The notes under the pieces are model-generated. The model was not told the DNA's origin, did no database searches, and saw only the letters and a program-made list of their open reading frames with translations. 64,000 nt of DNA from an uncultured Methylophilaceae bacterium (GTDB taxonomy: Bacteria; Pseudomonadota; Gammaproteobacteria; Burkholderiales; Methylophilaceae). Shown here piece by piece: positions 40,296-51,081 of the stretch (position 1 is its first letter; each line of letters begins with the position of its first letter). A program made the translations under genes and the position numbers. Location of the stretch: assembly GCA_905182075.1 (NCBI GenBank), contig CAJIZS010000001.1, forward strand, positions 953,603-1,017,602. The letters run 5' to 3'.

Positions 40296-41198
40296 TTAGT
40301 AAGATCGACAGATATTAATTAATTTATTGCATTTCTTAAATGGATTATATGGTAAATTTGCCCGAGATCCCGCTTGAATAATTTTATATGAATCCTTCAT
40401 ACTTGGCATAATTGTTAGCTCTATTGTTGGCCTTATTTCTTTTGGTAATTGGGCGGAGTGTAAAATAGAATTAGAATCAAAAACTAACACCAAATCTTTT
40501 CCAGTAATTTTTGTTCGCTTTAAACCTGTAACATTTTCACCTCTCTTATGTTTCTCAATAATTGATACATCTAAATATAAATCTATAGCACTATTATTTT
40601 TTTCAAAGTAACCTTGATAAAACATTATTTTAAGCGTTCCGGCGTTAATAAAATCCTGATGAGCCTCAATGGGTAAACCTGTCTGCATTTTTTTAGGTAG
40701 CCAAAGCCATGAGCGCATTTGAACAACTTTATAGTGGCAGTTAAAGATTCTCGAACACTCTATTAGTATCCCCGATGCCTCTAAAGAGTCTTCAATATTT
40801 TTTATTAATGGCTTTGGGATATTGTCATACTGAAGTTGATTTTTAAAAGACTTTGCAGTAGTAAAGCTGTAGTTAGAAAAATTAACTATATTAGCGCAAG
40901 GTTTTTTTTTATTAGCTTTTTTTGCTATCCAAAAACTTGAGAAAGAATTTTCTAAGCTTTTGTCATGAAAATTAAAATATTTTTTTTTGGAGGCTACTTT
41001 TCTTTTTGAATCAAAAAATTTATTTAGCAAAAAAAGGGCCTGGCAAAGTCTAAAATTTATATAATGCAAAAGGAAATCACCTCTTCCTAGCCTTAAGGTT
41101 TTAAGAGCCATAAAAAAATGACCCTCTAAGAGCCAGAGATTTAATTCCTCTGTTTTAATGAAAAGTGCTTTTATTTTAGAAAGGAATACTTTTAACAT
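40296..41198 (-). CDS. Uncharacterised protein with 2-oxoglutarate oxygenase-like motifs
   Basis: 300 residues from ATG 41198 (MLKVFLSKIKALF); an 11-residue upstream extension lies in duplicated DNA. The second half carries PIEAHQDFINAGTLKIMFYQ (His-x-Asp) and LVFDSNSILHSAQ with Arg in IRPTIELTIMPS, the order expected for the iron triad and 2-oxoglutarate Arg of a jelly-roll oxygenase. The N-terminal half (residues 1-110) is basic and lacks known motifs. It overlaps tRNA-Lys flank and follows the molybdo-oxidoreductase on the same strand. Family assignment is tentative. Confidence 0.5.
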   Translation of the reverse strand: MLKVFLSKIKALFIKTEELNLWLLEGHFFMALKTLRLGRGDFLLHYINFRLCQALFLLNKFFDSKRKVASKKKYFNFHDKSLENSFSSFWIAKKANKKKPCANIVNFSNYSFTTAKSFKNQLQYDNIPKPLIKNIEDSLEASGILIECSRIFNCHYKVVQMRSWLWLPKKMQTGLPIEAHQDFINAGTLKIMFYQGYFEKNNSAIDLYLDVSIIEKHKRGENVTGLKRTKITGKDLVLVFDSNSILHSAQLPKEIRPTIELTIMPSMKDSYKIIQAGSRANLPYNPFKKCNKLINICRSY

Positions 41199-41299
41199 TT
41201 TTTTTAAACCGCAATAATTTGAACTAAACAATTATGTTTAGAAAGGAATACTTTTAACATTTTTTTTAAACCGCAATAATTTGAACCAAACAATCATGG
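41176..41299. repeat. 62-bp tandem duplication at a gene junction
   Basis: agaaaggaatacttttaaca ... ccgcaataatttgaac(t/c)aaacaat(t/c)atg repeats with period 62 and two clear substitutions. Each copy encodes, on the minus strand, the last residues CLVQIIAV and stop of the molybdo-oxidoreductase and the first residues MLKVFLSK of the next gene. Confidence 0.9.
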
Positions 41300-43372
41300 G
41301 AAGTTTGTGCATTACCCATATCACCAAAGGCACTGGAGCTAACTGAATTTACCGTACCCATATTTAACTGCCTCCAATAACCTAGAGTAGTAACGACTAC
41401 CCCTACATTTACATCGGTAGTTATTTTGGCGACTGCCTCAAACGCACCCCTGTCATTAAATACCTTTACCATTTCTCCATCTTTTACCCCTCGATCAACT
41501 GCGTCAGATTGATTTATAAGAACTGATTGCTCCCCCTGCCCCTTAAGCTTATTATCAATGTTAGCATAGCATGAGTTTATAAAGCCGTGACTTTTAGGCG
41601 CAAGAATATTTAATGGATATTTCTTGAATAGTTCCGGACTGGATTCGGCGGTTTCCTTTGATGGAATGTAGTCTGGTAATTCTGGGATATCTTGCCCAGG
41701 CTGAAAAGCTTCATACATTTGCCTGAATGGGCCGGCTACAAAATTTTTAGCTCCAACCAGCCTAAACTCACATTTACCAGATGGGGTTGGAAAATTACCC
41801 TCTTTATGTGGTGCGCGATTATCCTTCGTACCTACATTTAATCTTGCATATCCATGTTTTTTTAGAGAATTCAGGTCAATACCTTCGCAAGCAGGAGAAT
41901 CCCAGTCAACATAATTTTCTAAACACTCGCTATCATTCCACTTAAAATTATCTTCTTCAAAACCAAGTCTCTTCGCAAGCTGTCTAAATATTTCATTATT
42001 TGGAATGCACTCCCCGGGGGCCTCAACACACTTCGCGTTGTAGGTAAGGTACAAGTGTCCCCACGAAAGAATCATATCCTCTTGCTCAGCACCCATGGAT
42101 GCTGGAAGTAAAATATCTGCGAAAGCCGCTGTGTCAGAAATAAAGTGCTCAGCGGATACTAGGAAAAGGTCTTCTCGTTTTAAGCCTTCTATCACTTTTT
42201 CTGTTTCGGTTGCCTGGGTAACCGGATTAGTATTCCAGCACATCATTGATTTGATTGGTACTTTGAGTTTTTGTTCGCCTGTTAATACCCTTCCCAGCTG
42301 CAGATTGTTAACTACCTGAGTTCCCTTAGGAATCAAATCTGGCCTACAGATAATATCAAATTTATAAGGATGTTCCCATACTGGAAATTGTAAAATTCCG
42401 CCTCCTACATGACGCCAAGCTCCAGTTAATGCTGGAAGTGACGCAACCGCTCTAATTGCTTGACTACCTCCCCAGCTTTTTTCTAAAGCTACACCAATTC
42501 TAATCGCTGAAGGTTGGGTACTTGCATATTCCCTTGCAAATTTTTTAATATCTCCTACTGAAAAATTAATAAGTAAGCAACTTCTAAAAACTCAGCTTTT
42601 TCAGCTAATTCTTCTATAGAATATCCTCTATAACGAAGAATTCCTTTTTCACCATCTAAAAATGTAATTGCACTTTCACAAGAACCGGTATTCTTAAATC
42701 CAGGATCAATGGTTGTAATACCACCTGTAATACTCCTCAGAGTTTTTATATCGATTGCTAATTCATTTTCAGTCCCTTCAATAATATGGCCCAGTGATGT
42801 AAATTAGTGCTAGCAGAGTTGCATGCCCAAATAACAATATATTTAGAATGTATGAAACTTTCAGGATCTACCCCAGCAGTTGGCCCTACAGTCATTAACC
42901 ATGCAGTACAAGAACCTTCTCCACAGAAAGTACGTTCAGTAACAGTTGCACCCATCCGATTAAAGAAAGCATCGCCGCCATTTAAGCCATGCACTAAACC
43001 TTGATGACCTAAATAACTATTTGGCATAATTGCTTGCGGACCATCTTCTGCAATAATTTTTTTCCATTTAGTCGTAATCGTATCCAAAGCTTCATCCCAA
43101 CGTGATTCGTTCAAACTGTTTTGTGCCTTTAGGTCCAGTACGCTTTCTTGTGGATACAACAACTCGATCTGGATGATAATGCCGTTGTTCGTAGTCATTT
43201 AACTTTGACGCATAGGCCGCCCCTAGTCATAGGGTGATCTGGATTTCCTTTCACCCCCTTAAGCTTACCGTCACTAACCTCGTAAACCATTGAACAAGTA
43301 TCAGGGCAATCATGAGGGCAGCCCCCGTGGAAAGAACTGGGACTTTGAGTTTATTTCAGTTACATCATCCAT
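41266..43372 (-). CDS. Molybdopterin (bis-MGD) oxidoreductase, formate dehydrogenase/polysulfide reductase superfamily, frame broken
   Basis: About 702 residues. Strong ribosome site (aggaggtg) before ATG 43372. [4Fe-4S] motif [18 protein letters not shown] and a later [26 protein letters not shown], a [13 protein letters not shown] cofactor loop, [22 protein letters not shown], and the C-terminal bis-MGD domain ([33 protein letters not shown]). No Sec or obvious Cys ligand is certain. Breaks near 43330, 43180, 42770 and 42570-42340. No membrane or iron-sulfur partner is adjacent, suggesting a cytoplasmic enzyme; substrate unknown. Confidence 0.85.
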
Positions 43373-43647
43373 TCTTATACACCTCCTATATTTGTGCTTT
43401 ACTGAAGTACAATAAAGACGTTCACGACTTCAAATCTGTTTAAATAAATTTAACTTTAGCTTCATTACACTTTAACCCCTTCAAGTTAGTTTAAACAAGC
43501 ATTGAGCAAGTAAAGACTAGTCAGCTTTTATTAAAATTTGACAATGGATACTGCATATGTCATTTTGTAGATATCTTTAAGTTTGTTTGAAAGAAATTTA
43601 AAGATATCTTAAGAGTAATATTTTTTTATTAAACAGGAGGAGTTGAA

Positions 43648-44114
43648 ATGAAAAATGCTTTAGGAGTAAGTTTAGGTATTTGTGCTTTAGTTTGGACGTA
43701 CATCGCAGTTTTTGTTAATGGTTTAGCGCTAGTTTGGGCAGGCTTTATTGCTTGGGGTGCTTATTTTACCGTTGGTAAAGACGCACTTAAAAAAACTATA
43801 TGGCACGATCTTTGGTTCATTTTGGCATTGTCGCTGTTTTTCTTCATACTCTATCTTGGTATGCTGGGAGATTTTGCTTGGCCTGTAGCGGTAGGTATCA
43901 CAGTTTGGGGATTAACTGCTGTACCAAAATTTAGCGATATTCCAGCCCTCGTTTAACGTACCTATAAGGTTTTCTTCTTTTAACAAACTCAGCTGACATG
44001 TATTCAGTTACATCTGTTGCAGTTAGTAACCCAGTAATTACTTCATCTATTTCATTCATACTAGGCTCTGCTGCTGGCATGATTTCTGAAAAAGTTGCAG
44101 GTATGCTTGGTTAG
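43648..44114 (+). CDS. DUF1097 membrane protein, frame broken near the end
   Basis: About 155 residues. Five or six hydrophobic segments: SLGICALVWTYIAVFVNGLA, VWAGFIAWGAYFTVG, WFILALSLFFFILYLGMLGD, WPVAVGITVWGL; after a break at about 43960 SVTSVAVSNPVITSSISFIL GSAAGMISEKVAGML. A ribosome site (aggagg) precedes ATG 43648. DUF1097 proteins are inner-membrane proteins of unknown function. The 275 bp upstream hold the divergent promoters. Confidence 0.8.
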
Positions 44115-44130
44115 TATCAAAGAAATATTA

Positions 44131-44162
44131 AAAAAAAACCATCGTTACGGATGGTTTTTTTT
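44131..44162. terminator. Bidirectional rho-independent terminator
   Basis: A-run, ccatc / gatgg stem with loop gttacg, then nine T residues. It ends the DUF1097 gene and the convergent lipoprotein gene. Confidence 0.85.
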
Positions 44163-44175
44163 ACTCTTCAATTAA

Positions 44176-44519
44176 TTATTGATTAAAAAAAGCAATATTT
44201 ACACATCGATCATTTACTAATGTAAGCTCGACTTTTGTATAAGTTTTTTTTGGTGAATACTCAACAATATTTCCGTAATACCACATTTCAATTTTATCTT
44301 TTTTGCTTGATTTCTTCTCTTTTCCAGGAATCCCCATAACAGATGACGCACCCTTTGGCTTAATAGCAATATCAGTGGAGTCAGGTACACCTAAATACTT
44401 GGTAATTCTTGATTTTGGCTTGCCACTGAAAATTTTAATAAACTCGTCTTCAGTAAAAACTCTTTTTGGTTGTTGCTATTACACCTGCCAATCCACCAAA
44501 AAAAGCAATTAAAACAAAA
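44176..44519 (-). CDS. Small lipoprotein, BamE/SmpA-like fold suspected, frame broken
   Basis: About 114 residues. Hydrophobic start FFVLIAFFGGLAG, then with one added base CNSNNQ, a good lipobox (GLAGC). Body: EDEFIKIFSGKPKSRITKYL GVPDSTD, KKDKIEMWYYGNIVEYSPKK TYTKVELTLVNDRCVNIAFF. The 'K-x-LG-x-PD ... WYY ... V.L.F-x-N' pattern resembles BamE-like lipoproteins. No start codon is visible after the upstream stop. Follows the MBL-fold gene. Confidence 0.5.
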
Positions 44520-44524
44520 AAGGC

Positions 44525-45317
44525 TTAAATGAAAATAACAGGTATAGGTAATGCAATTAGACTGAATTTTAAACTAAAAGATAATACAATGCCCTCTGGG
44601 AGAGTTTTATTTAACGAATTGTATTCGAGTTCAGAATATGCTGAATTATTTTACACCGTGCATTAATCTTTTGAGCAATGGGTTTAAAAACATCACTGCA
44701 CAAAGGTGGCTAAAGTGCGGCTCATTTCTTAAGCAATCAAGAAGTAGAACATCTAAACCACCAAGAAGTTCCATTGAGCTTTCAGGAATCTCAGAAACGT
44801 CTGTTATATATGCAAGAGCCCCAACCCTATAACCATTTATAGACCAGCGACCATGATTGACTGGAACTGGAATTATAGTTTCACCATAAATCTCAAACGG
44901 CTCTTCAATAATATTTGGCTTAAGTACAGGGGTTTCCCAGTAATTTTTAGGCTCGATCATCGCGTATTCAAATTTATTTACCATTTGGTCTATTGCAAAT
45001 TTATTAGAAAAAATAGGTATTTGCTTCTGATTTATTTGACAAAAAGCCCTTAAGTCATCAATACCGTGACAATGGTCAGCGTGAGAATGGGTAAATAAAA
45101 CGGCATCAATTGACTTCAAACCTTCTCTTAATGACTGCTCCCTTAGATCAGGGCTTGCATCAATAAGAATATTTTTACCATTCGACAGTGTGATGAGGCT
45201 AGAACATCTTGTCCTCTTATTTTTTGGGTCGGTAGATTCACAGGTAGAGCAATGACAGCCGACAACAGGTGTACCAGAACTTGAACCTACCCCAAGTAAA
45301 GTTATTTGATTTGGCAT
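44525..45317 (-). CDS. MBL-fold metallo-hydrolase, PhnP-like
   Basis: About 263 residues. [21 protein letters not shown] with Cys-rich CHCSTC, metal motif THSHADHCHGIDDL, NHGRWSINGYRVGALAYITD and LLLDCLRNEPHFSHL. Breaks at about 44695 and 44640; the C-terminus reads SLNKTLPEGIVLSF and on to a stop at 44525. PhnP-like enzymes are cyclic phosphodiesterases, but in this operon position (after tatD) the role is undefined. Start overlaps the tatD stop by 16 bp. Confidence 0.85.
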
Positions 45318-46058
45318 TTATCAAACAATGTAAAAAAATTTCTAGTTGTTACATCCGCTACCTCTTCGATTGATAAATTTTTAATTTCAGCTATCTTTTC
45401 AGCAACATAAACTACGTTTGATGGCTCATTAAGTTTTCCTCTGTTTGGGTACTGGAGCTAAATAGGGAGAATCAGTTTCAATTAAAATACTTTCTAATGG
45501 AATTTTTTTAACTGTGCTCTCTTATGGCATCTGCACTTTTAAAGGTAATGATCCCTGAAAAAGAGATATAAAAACCGAGTTCCATGGCCGCTTCAGCCAT
45601 CTCCAAAGATTCTGTGAAGCAATGCATCACTCCTGCTGCGGGCGAAGGGTGCGCCCTCAACAAAGCAATAGTTTCATCAACAGCGTCTCGGGTGTGAATA
45701 ATCACCGGCTTACAGCACTGCTGACTCGCCTTTAAGTGGTTGATAAAACTTTGTCGCTGCCAATCAATAGTCTCGGCACTGTAGAAATTATCTAGCCCTG
45801 TCTCACCGATTGCTATGACACCGGGTAGTCCGGCTAACGACACGAGCTCTTCCACCGTTCTTCATAATCAGGATGAACGCCGACTGAAGCAAAAATATGA
45901 TTGTATTTATTTGCCATAGTAATAACTTCTTCGAAAGTTATCAAGTGTAACGCTAACGCAAAGAGCATGGGTGACTTTTCATTCATATTAGACAAAACGC
46001 TGTCTATATTTTTATTTAGCTCTGGAAAATTTATATGGCAATGTGAGTCAATATACAT
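45302..46058 (-). CDS. tatD: TatD-family metal-dependent hydrolase/DNase, frame broken, GC mosaic
   Basis: About 252 residues. [65 protein letters not shown], and [15 protein letters not shown] (metal ligands in each). Breaks near 45845, 45515 and 45450. Residues encoded by about 45530-45850 use clearly GC-richer codons than both flanks. Sits in the usual holB-tatD order. TatD enzymes are 3'-5' nucleases or D-aminoacyl/DNA-repair related hydrolases. Confidence 0.88.
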
Positions 46059-46063
46059 AGGCG

Positions 46064-47020
46064 TTAATTAAAAATTTTTTTATATTCAAGTAAGAGTAAG
46101 TCAAAGCTCAAGTCTTTATTAATAGGTCTTGAACTTTCCAGTTTAACCTTGCTAAGTGTATCAACATAATTGAATAATTTAAATAAATCGGCATCAGTTG
46201 CAAGTTTTTTTATTGAGTTTGCATTATTAGGGAAAAAATTATTATTTTTTGTTATTTTGTAAATTATTATTTCATAAGTCCACTTCTGCAATAAATCAAT
46301 AACCCAAGATAAACCATTTACTAGCCAGGAAGATTCAATACCCGATTAAAGAAAAATCTTTTCCTGATTTAAGTTCTGAAATAATAGTATTAATAAGATC
46401 ACTTGAGTCTCTTTCATCAACAGTTTGTATAGGTGAGTTATCTATAAAAAGGTAGACGATTTATTAAATCTAAATTCCCTGTTTCCTTTAAAAAAATTTC
46501 AGCTTCCTTATAACTTGGTTTATTCATTTTAATTAGTTGGCAGCGGCTTTTATAGTTGCAGCTAAATTTGACAGGGCATTGGTAGTTAGTAAAATATGAG
46601 TGTCTTCTGGTGGCTCCTCCAAAAACTTTAATAAAGCATTAGCAGATGATAGATTAAATCTTTGAGCATCATAAATAACTACTACTTTTTTTCCATTAGG
46701 TTGATGCGAAGATAAGCTTAAGAATTCTTTGATACCCCGGATATCATCAACAGCAATTTGCTTTACTTTCTCTTCCGATGAAAAGGGTCTATCGTTATTA
46801 GGTCTGGATGCTTTGTTTTTGTCCACTCACAATCTTCACATTTACCACATGGTAATTTTTGGGCTGTTAAATTTTTACAAAGCAAAGAAAAAGAAAGGGT
46901 TCTAACAAATTGATTAATACCTATTCCAGTTGGCCCATAAAAAATATAAGCTTGAGAAAAGTTATCAAGATTAAGCAGCAGGCTTTTCCAGTTATTTTTT
47001 TGCCAAGGGTATATTGTCAT
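46064..47020 (-). CDS. holB: DNA polymerase III delta' subunit, frame broken
   Basis: About 318 residues. FYGPTGIGINQFVRTLSFSL (degenerate P-loop without Lys, as in delta'), zinc cysteines C-x8-CGKCEDC, HPDLITI, then after a break at about 46790 VKQIAVDDIRGIKEFLSLSS, KVVVIYDAQRFNLSSANALL KFLEEPPEDTHILLTT. The C-terminal helical collar is broken into pieces (46533-46340). Part of the clamp loader. Confidence 0.88.
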
Positions 47021-47631
47021 AGTAAGAAATTATCTAATATCAGATTAATTTTTTGTTGAATAATTTCAATTGATTGCGAGCTATCAACAACCCTAAACCT
47101 TTTTTTCTCTTTCTCTGCAATCTCTAAATAAGTTGACCTGATACTGTCATGAAATTTTTTTTCTTGGCTCTCAAATTTATAGAGTTTTCGCTCCATTATC
47201 TTAAAGCGCTCAATACTAATTTCATCTTCAGCCATAGCGTGTTAAATCAAGTTAGGTCTTTGTCGTGTCCAATCCTTAAGAACAGTTACTTTTTCTGCAC
47301 TAACAAGTTTACCTCCACATTGATAAGCATAGGTAGCGTCGGTAAATCGATCACTTACAACACAAATATTATTATCTAAATTTGGCTTAATAATTTTCTG
47401 AATATGCTCACTCCTAGCGGCGAACATTAATAATGTTTCTGTTTCAGGATGCATGTCATTATGAAGCAATAGTTCGCGTAACTTTTCTCCTAGTGGAGTT
47501 CCTCCTGGTTCTCGAGTCATCAAAAATTTTATATCATTTTTTATAAAATAATTTTTTATAAATTCAATATGAGTGCTTTTTCCAGCTCCATCGACTCCTT
47601 CTAGCGTTATAAATTGCGCATTATTTTCCAA
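47017..47631 (-). CDS. tmk: Thymidylate kinase, one frame break
   Basis: About 204 residues. TTG start overlapping the mltG stop; P-loop EGVDGAGKSTHIEF, DR motif VVSDRFTDATYAYQ, TREPGGTPLGEKLRE (phosphate loop). After RQRPNL a break at about 47245 removes the usual YFDxxxE strand from view; then EDEISIERFKIMERKLYKFE SQEKKFHDSIR, the LID/helix region. Converts dTMP to dTDP. Confidence 0.9.
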
Positions 47632-48602
47632 TTTGATATTTCCTAACAGCCTTATTATGCTGCTTTAAAGTATTTGAAAAGTAATGAGTTCGATCACCTT
47701 TGGCCACGAAATATAAACTATCGCCTTCCCGCAGTAGGATTTAGGGCTGCCTCAATTGCATCCTTGACCCGGTCGATGCTATTGGACTTGGAGGAAGGCC
47801 TGATCTAGTATAAGTATTATAAGTCGTATCGCGCATTAAGTCTTTCTTACTTATATTACCCGTATATTCTTCACCCATACCATAAATAACAGTTGGATCA
47901 GTTTGAAGCCGCATGCCCTTCATTAACGTCTACAAAAACACCAGCAATCATTCTTGCTCTCTGAACTCTTCCAGTTCTTTTTCGATAATTGAGAGCACAA
48001 TAAAGCTTCATATTTATTTTTATAAGGTAATCCAGAGGCCCTCTTATCCCAGGCCCGATCAAGCTTTGTATTCATAATGTTAAAAGCATTTCTTATTATT
48101 TCAACATCACTAGTATCTTTGTAAAAAAAATAACTATCATGTGAAAACAAGCACAACCTATGCTGCTTACCTAGACTCTGAATTAGTGACCTTAAGAATA
48201 GTCTTTCCGTCGTATACTTTTATAGTTTTTTTTAAAAATTTATTATCTTTAATGATGCTCATAATTTTTTTTACAGTTTGACCCTCTATAAAAGTTATAG
48301 AGTGCAAGCACTTCTTTTCCATCAGAGAGAGTATCAAGTAATTCAATGGGGGTAATAGCCTTGCTAACCTGGTACTGCCCTCTCTTTAAGCTTTCAGATT
48401 TTCCGTAAATAAAAGAAAGTAGCCTAAAGCGGAATGAGTCTTTTAAAATATCCATCTCAATTAGTTGCTGAGTAATCTCAGTTATATTGCTTCCATTTTC
48501 TATTTCAAAACTTGCATTTTCTTCTGAAATATTTAATGGTAAAAATGGATAACTCAGAAACCAAATAAGTACTACTAGGCCAAAAAAAGATGATCTTTAG
48601 AT
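47621..48602 (-). CDS. mltG: Endolytic murein transglycosylase MltG, several frame breaks
   Basis: About 327 residues. Membrane anchor [20 protein letters not shown], LysM-like [40 protein letters not shown], and the catalytic domain end [37 protein letters not shown], ending [16 protein letters not shown]. Start codon not visible; breaks near 48590, 48285, 48160, 47930 and 47750. Cleaves nascent glycan strands in the periplasm. Confidence 0.85.
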
Positions 48603-48627
48603 ATAAGAGATTAAATTAGATATAAGT

Positions 48628-49442
48628 TTAATTTTCTTCATTAAATAAACGATTAATTTTTTTTGATAGGTCAAAATTCTTCCAACTACTGTCGTTGATC
48701 TTAGTCACTTGTAATGCCCCAAACAATGAATTAGTTATTACAATCTCATCCGCTTTTTTAAGGTCTTCTAATGATAAATTTGAATACTTAATTTTTAATC
48801 CTAACTGTTTAACTTTGGATACAACAATTGTTTTTGTACACCATAAACTCCGCCCCTTGAATGATTGCTGGTAGTCAAAACATCTCCGTAACGACAAAAT
48901 ATACTGCTTGTTATACATTCATTAATTAACCCTTCCTGATCTAACATAATTCCATCAAAGGCAAATGAAGATAATTCTAACTTGGCTTTGACATTGTCAA
49001 ACCTACTCAAGTGCTTAATACCGTTTATATCATGATCATTGTTTACTCGAGTATTACATACTTCTAGGGTAACTCCTGTTTCATATAGTATTTTAGGAAT
49101 TCTAGTATATTTAGACTTTAGTAAAATACGAGTTGGCTTAATATTTTCAGGGTACGAATACCCTCTCTCCGAGATACCTCGCGTAATTATTATCTTACCA
49201 ACGAAAGATCCACTCGACGGAAATAAAAGAGAAATATCCTTCAAAAGTATGTTTTCTTTTAATAGAGGGATGTTGATTGTATTTAGATCATGGGATAATT
49301 TTGAAAAATGCTGCATCCACAGTAATGGGCGCCCATTTTTTACCAGGAAGGTTCTAAAAACCCCATCTCCGTAGGCAAGGCCTCTATCAAATGGATTTAA
49401 GCCTTTGTCGCTACTACCATTTATTAAAAAATTTTTAGTCAA
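48628..49442 (-). CDS. pabC: Aminodeoxychorismate lyase PabC, one frame break
   Basis: About 270 residues. NPFDRGLAYGDGVFRTFLVK, GKIIITRGISERGYSYPENI, PLP Lys in GIKHLSRFDNVKAKLELSSF, GLINECITSSIF (EAT-like turn) and after a break at about 48830 DLKKADEIVITNSLFGALQV. Makes p-aminobenzoate for folate. Sits between fabF and mltG, as in other gammaproteobacteria. Confidence 0.88.
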
Positions 49443-49456
49443 ATCATCAGTGGTGT

Positions 49457-50678
49457 CTATATTTTAGTAAACACTAAACTACCATTTGTTCCACCGAAAC
49501 CAAAAGTTATTCTTAAGCGCGGCATCAATTTTTAAATCTCTAGCTTCGTTTGCACAAAAATCTAAGTCACAAGCAGGATCTTGATTGAAAATATTAATTG
49601 TTGGTGGTGAAATTTGATTTTTAATTGCTAATACAGTAAATACGCTTCAATTCCACCAGCAGCTCCTAACAAATGACCAGTCATTGACTTGGTTGAATTA
49701 ACAATCATTTCTTTTGAGTGGGATTTAAATACATTGATTTGATTGCTCTAGCCTCAACAACATCTCCAGCAGGAGTAGATGTTCCATGAGCGTTAATAAA
49801 ATTAATTTCATCTGCATTTAACCCAGCATTTTTAATTGCATTTAACATTGATCTTTTTGGGCCATCAATTGATGGTGCAGTAATATGATAAGCATCAGCA
49901 CTCATACCGTACCCAGATAACTCACAATAAATTTTTGCACCTCTTTTTTTGGCGTGTTCATACTCTTCAAGAACCATAACTCCAGCGCCCTCACCAATAA
50001 CAAAACCATCTCTGTCGCTATCCCATGGCCTTGATGCCGTTTTAGGGTCTTCATTTCTATTTGATAGTGCTTTAGCAGAAGAAAATCCTGCGACAGTTAG
50101 TTCGGTAATAGCCGCTTCCGAACCACCAGCAATCATAACATCTGCATCTCCATACTCAATTATTCGGCCAGCATCACCAATTGAATGTGTTCCTGTTGTA
50201 CATGCGGTAACAATTGATAATTTGGTCCTTTTAATCCATATTTAATAGATAGGTTACCGGATATCATGTTAATGATAGTTCCGGGTACAAAAAAAGGAAA
50301 AACATGTGTCTCAATCACCTTTATTTGCTAAACGAATAGCAGCAGATAGCCCACCTATTCCAGAACCAATTGAAACACCAATTCTTTCTGAGATTACCTT
50401 CATCATTGAAGTAATTTGAATCCTTAATTGCCTCAATACCTGCTACCTATTGAATAAATGTATCCATTCTTCTTGCATCTTTTGGATTTAGGAAATTAGT
50501 GGGCTCAAAGTTTTTAACTTCGCCAGCTAAATTTGATGGGAAAGTTTGATGCATCAAACTTAGTGATATTTGATATGCCTGAGACACCAGCAACGATATT
50601 TTTCCAAGACTCAGTAACACCAATTCCTACAGGTGTTACTAAACCAAGACCTGTTACAACAACTCTTCTTTTATTCAT
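49457..50678 (-). CDS. fabF: Beta-ketoacyl-ACP synthase II, several frame breaks
   Basis: About 407 residues. [20 protein letters not shown], the catalytic-Cys region [16 protein letters not shown] in the second frame (~50190), [39 protein letters not shown] (His), and [17 protein letters not shown] (~49670, second His). Breaks near 50525, 50450, 50300, 50235, 49710 and 49520. Elongates fatty acids. Confidence 0.9.
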
Positions 50679-50728
50679 AAGAAACCTAATTTTATTTGTA
50701 AAATTATGCATCTAAAGTATTTTAAGAT

Positions 50729-50953
50729 TTACTTAATATAATCAATCGCTTGCTGGACTGTTGTAATTTTTTCAGCATCATCATCAGGAATCTCTGTATC
50801 AAATTCTTCCTCTAACGCCATTACAAGCTCTACAGTATCAAGTGAATCTGCTCCTAAATCATCAATAAAAGATGACTCATTTTTTAAGCTTGCCTCATCT
50901 GTTCCTAGTTGTTCAGAAACAATATGTTTAACTCTTTGTTCGATATCAGACAT
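50729..50953 (-). CDS. acpP: Acyl carrier protein
   Basis: Intact, 74 residues; Ser37 in [19 protein letters not shown] carries phosphopantetheine. Acidic helices as usual. 50 bp upstream of fabF and 128 bp downstream of fabG; that gap contains the palindrome gttttttataaaaaac (51014-51029), not a proper terminator. Confidence 0.97.
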   Translation of the reverse strand: MSDIEQRVKHIVSEQLGTDEASLKNESSFIDDLGADSLDTVELVMALEEEFDTEIPDDDAEKITTVQQAIDYIK

Positions 50954-51081
50954 CGATTTACCCCTTATAAAATAAAAAACAAATAATTGCGTTGCGACAT
51001 TTTATCAAAACAAAGCTGTTTTTTATAAAAAACTTACTATTAAATTGCAAAAATTTTATAACTAATTGATTTTAATAGAAA

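Noticed and set aside
43530..43570. TTGACA at 43538 as the DUF1097 promoter
   Set aside because: No acceptable -10 box at 16-18 bp spacing.
44529..44666. 46-residue plus-strand ORF starting MKITGIGNAIRLN
   Set aside because: It is antisense to the C-terminal end of the PhnP-like gene, which reads sensibly to the stop at 44525.
51010..51030. gttttttataaaaaac palindrome between fabG and acpP as a terminator
   Set aside because: No GC stem; an AT palindrome in a gap where a promoter for acpP is equally likely.
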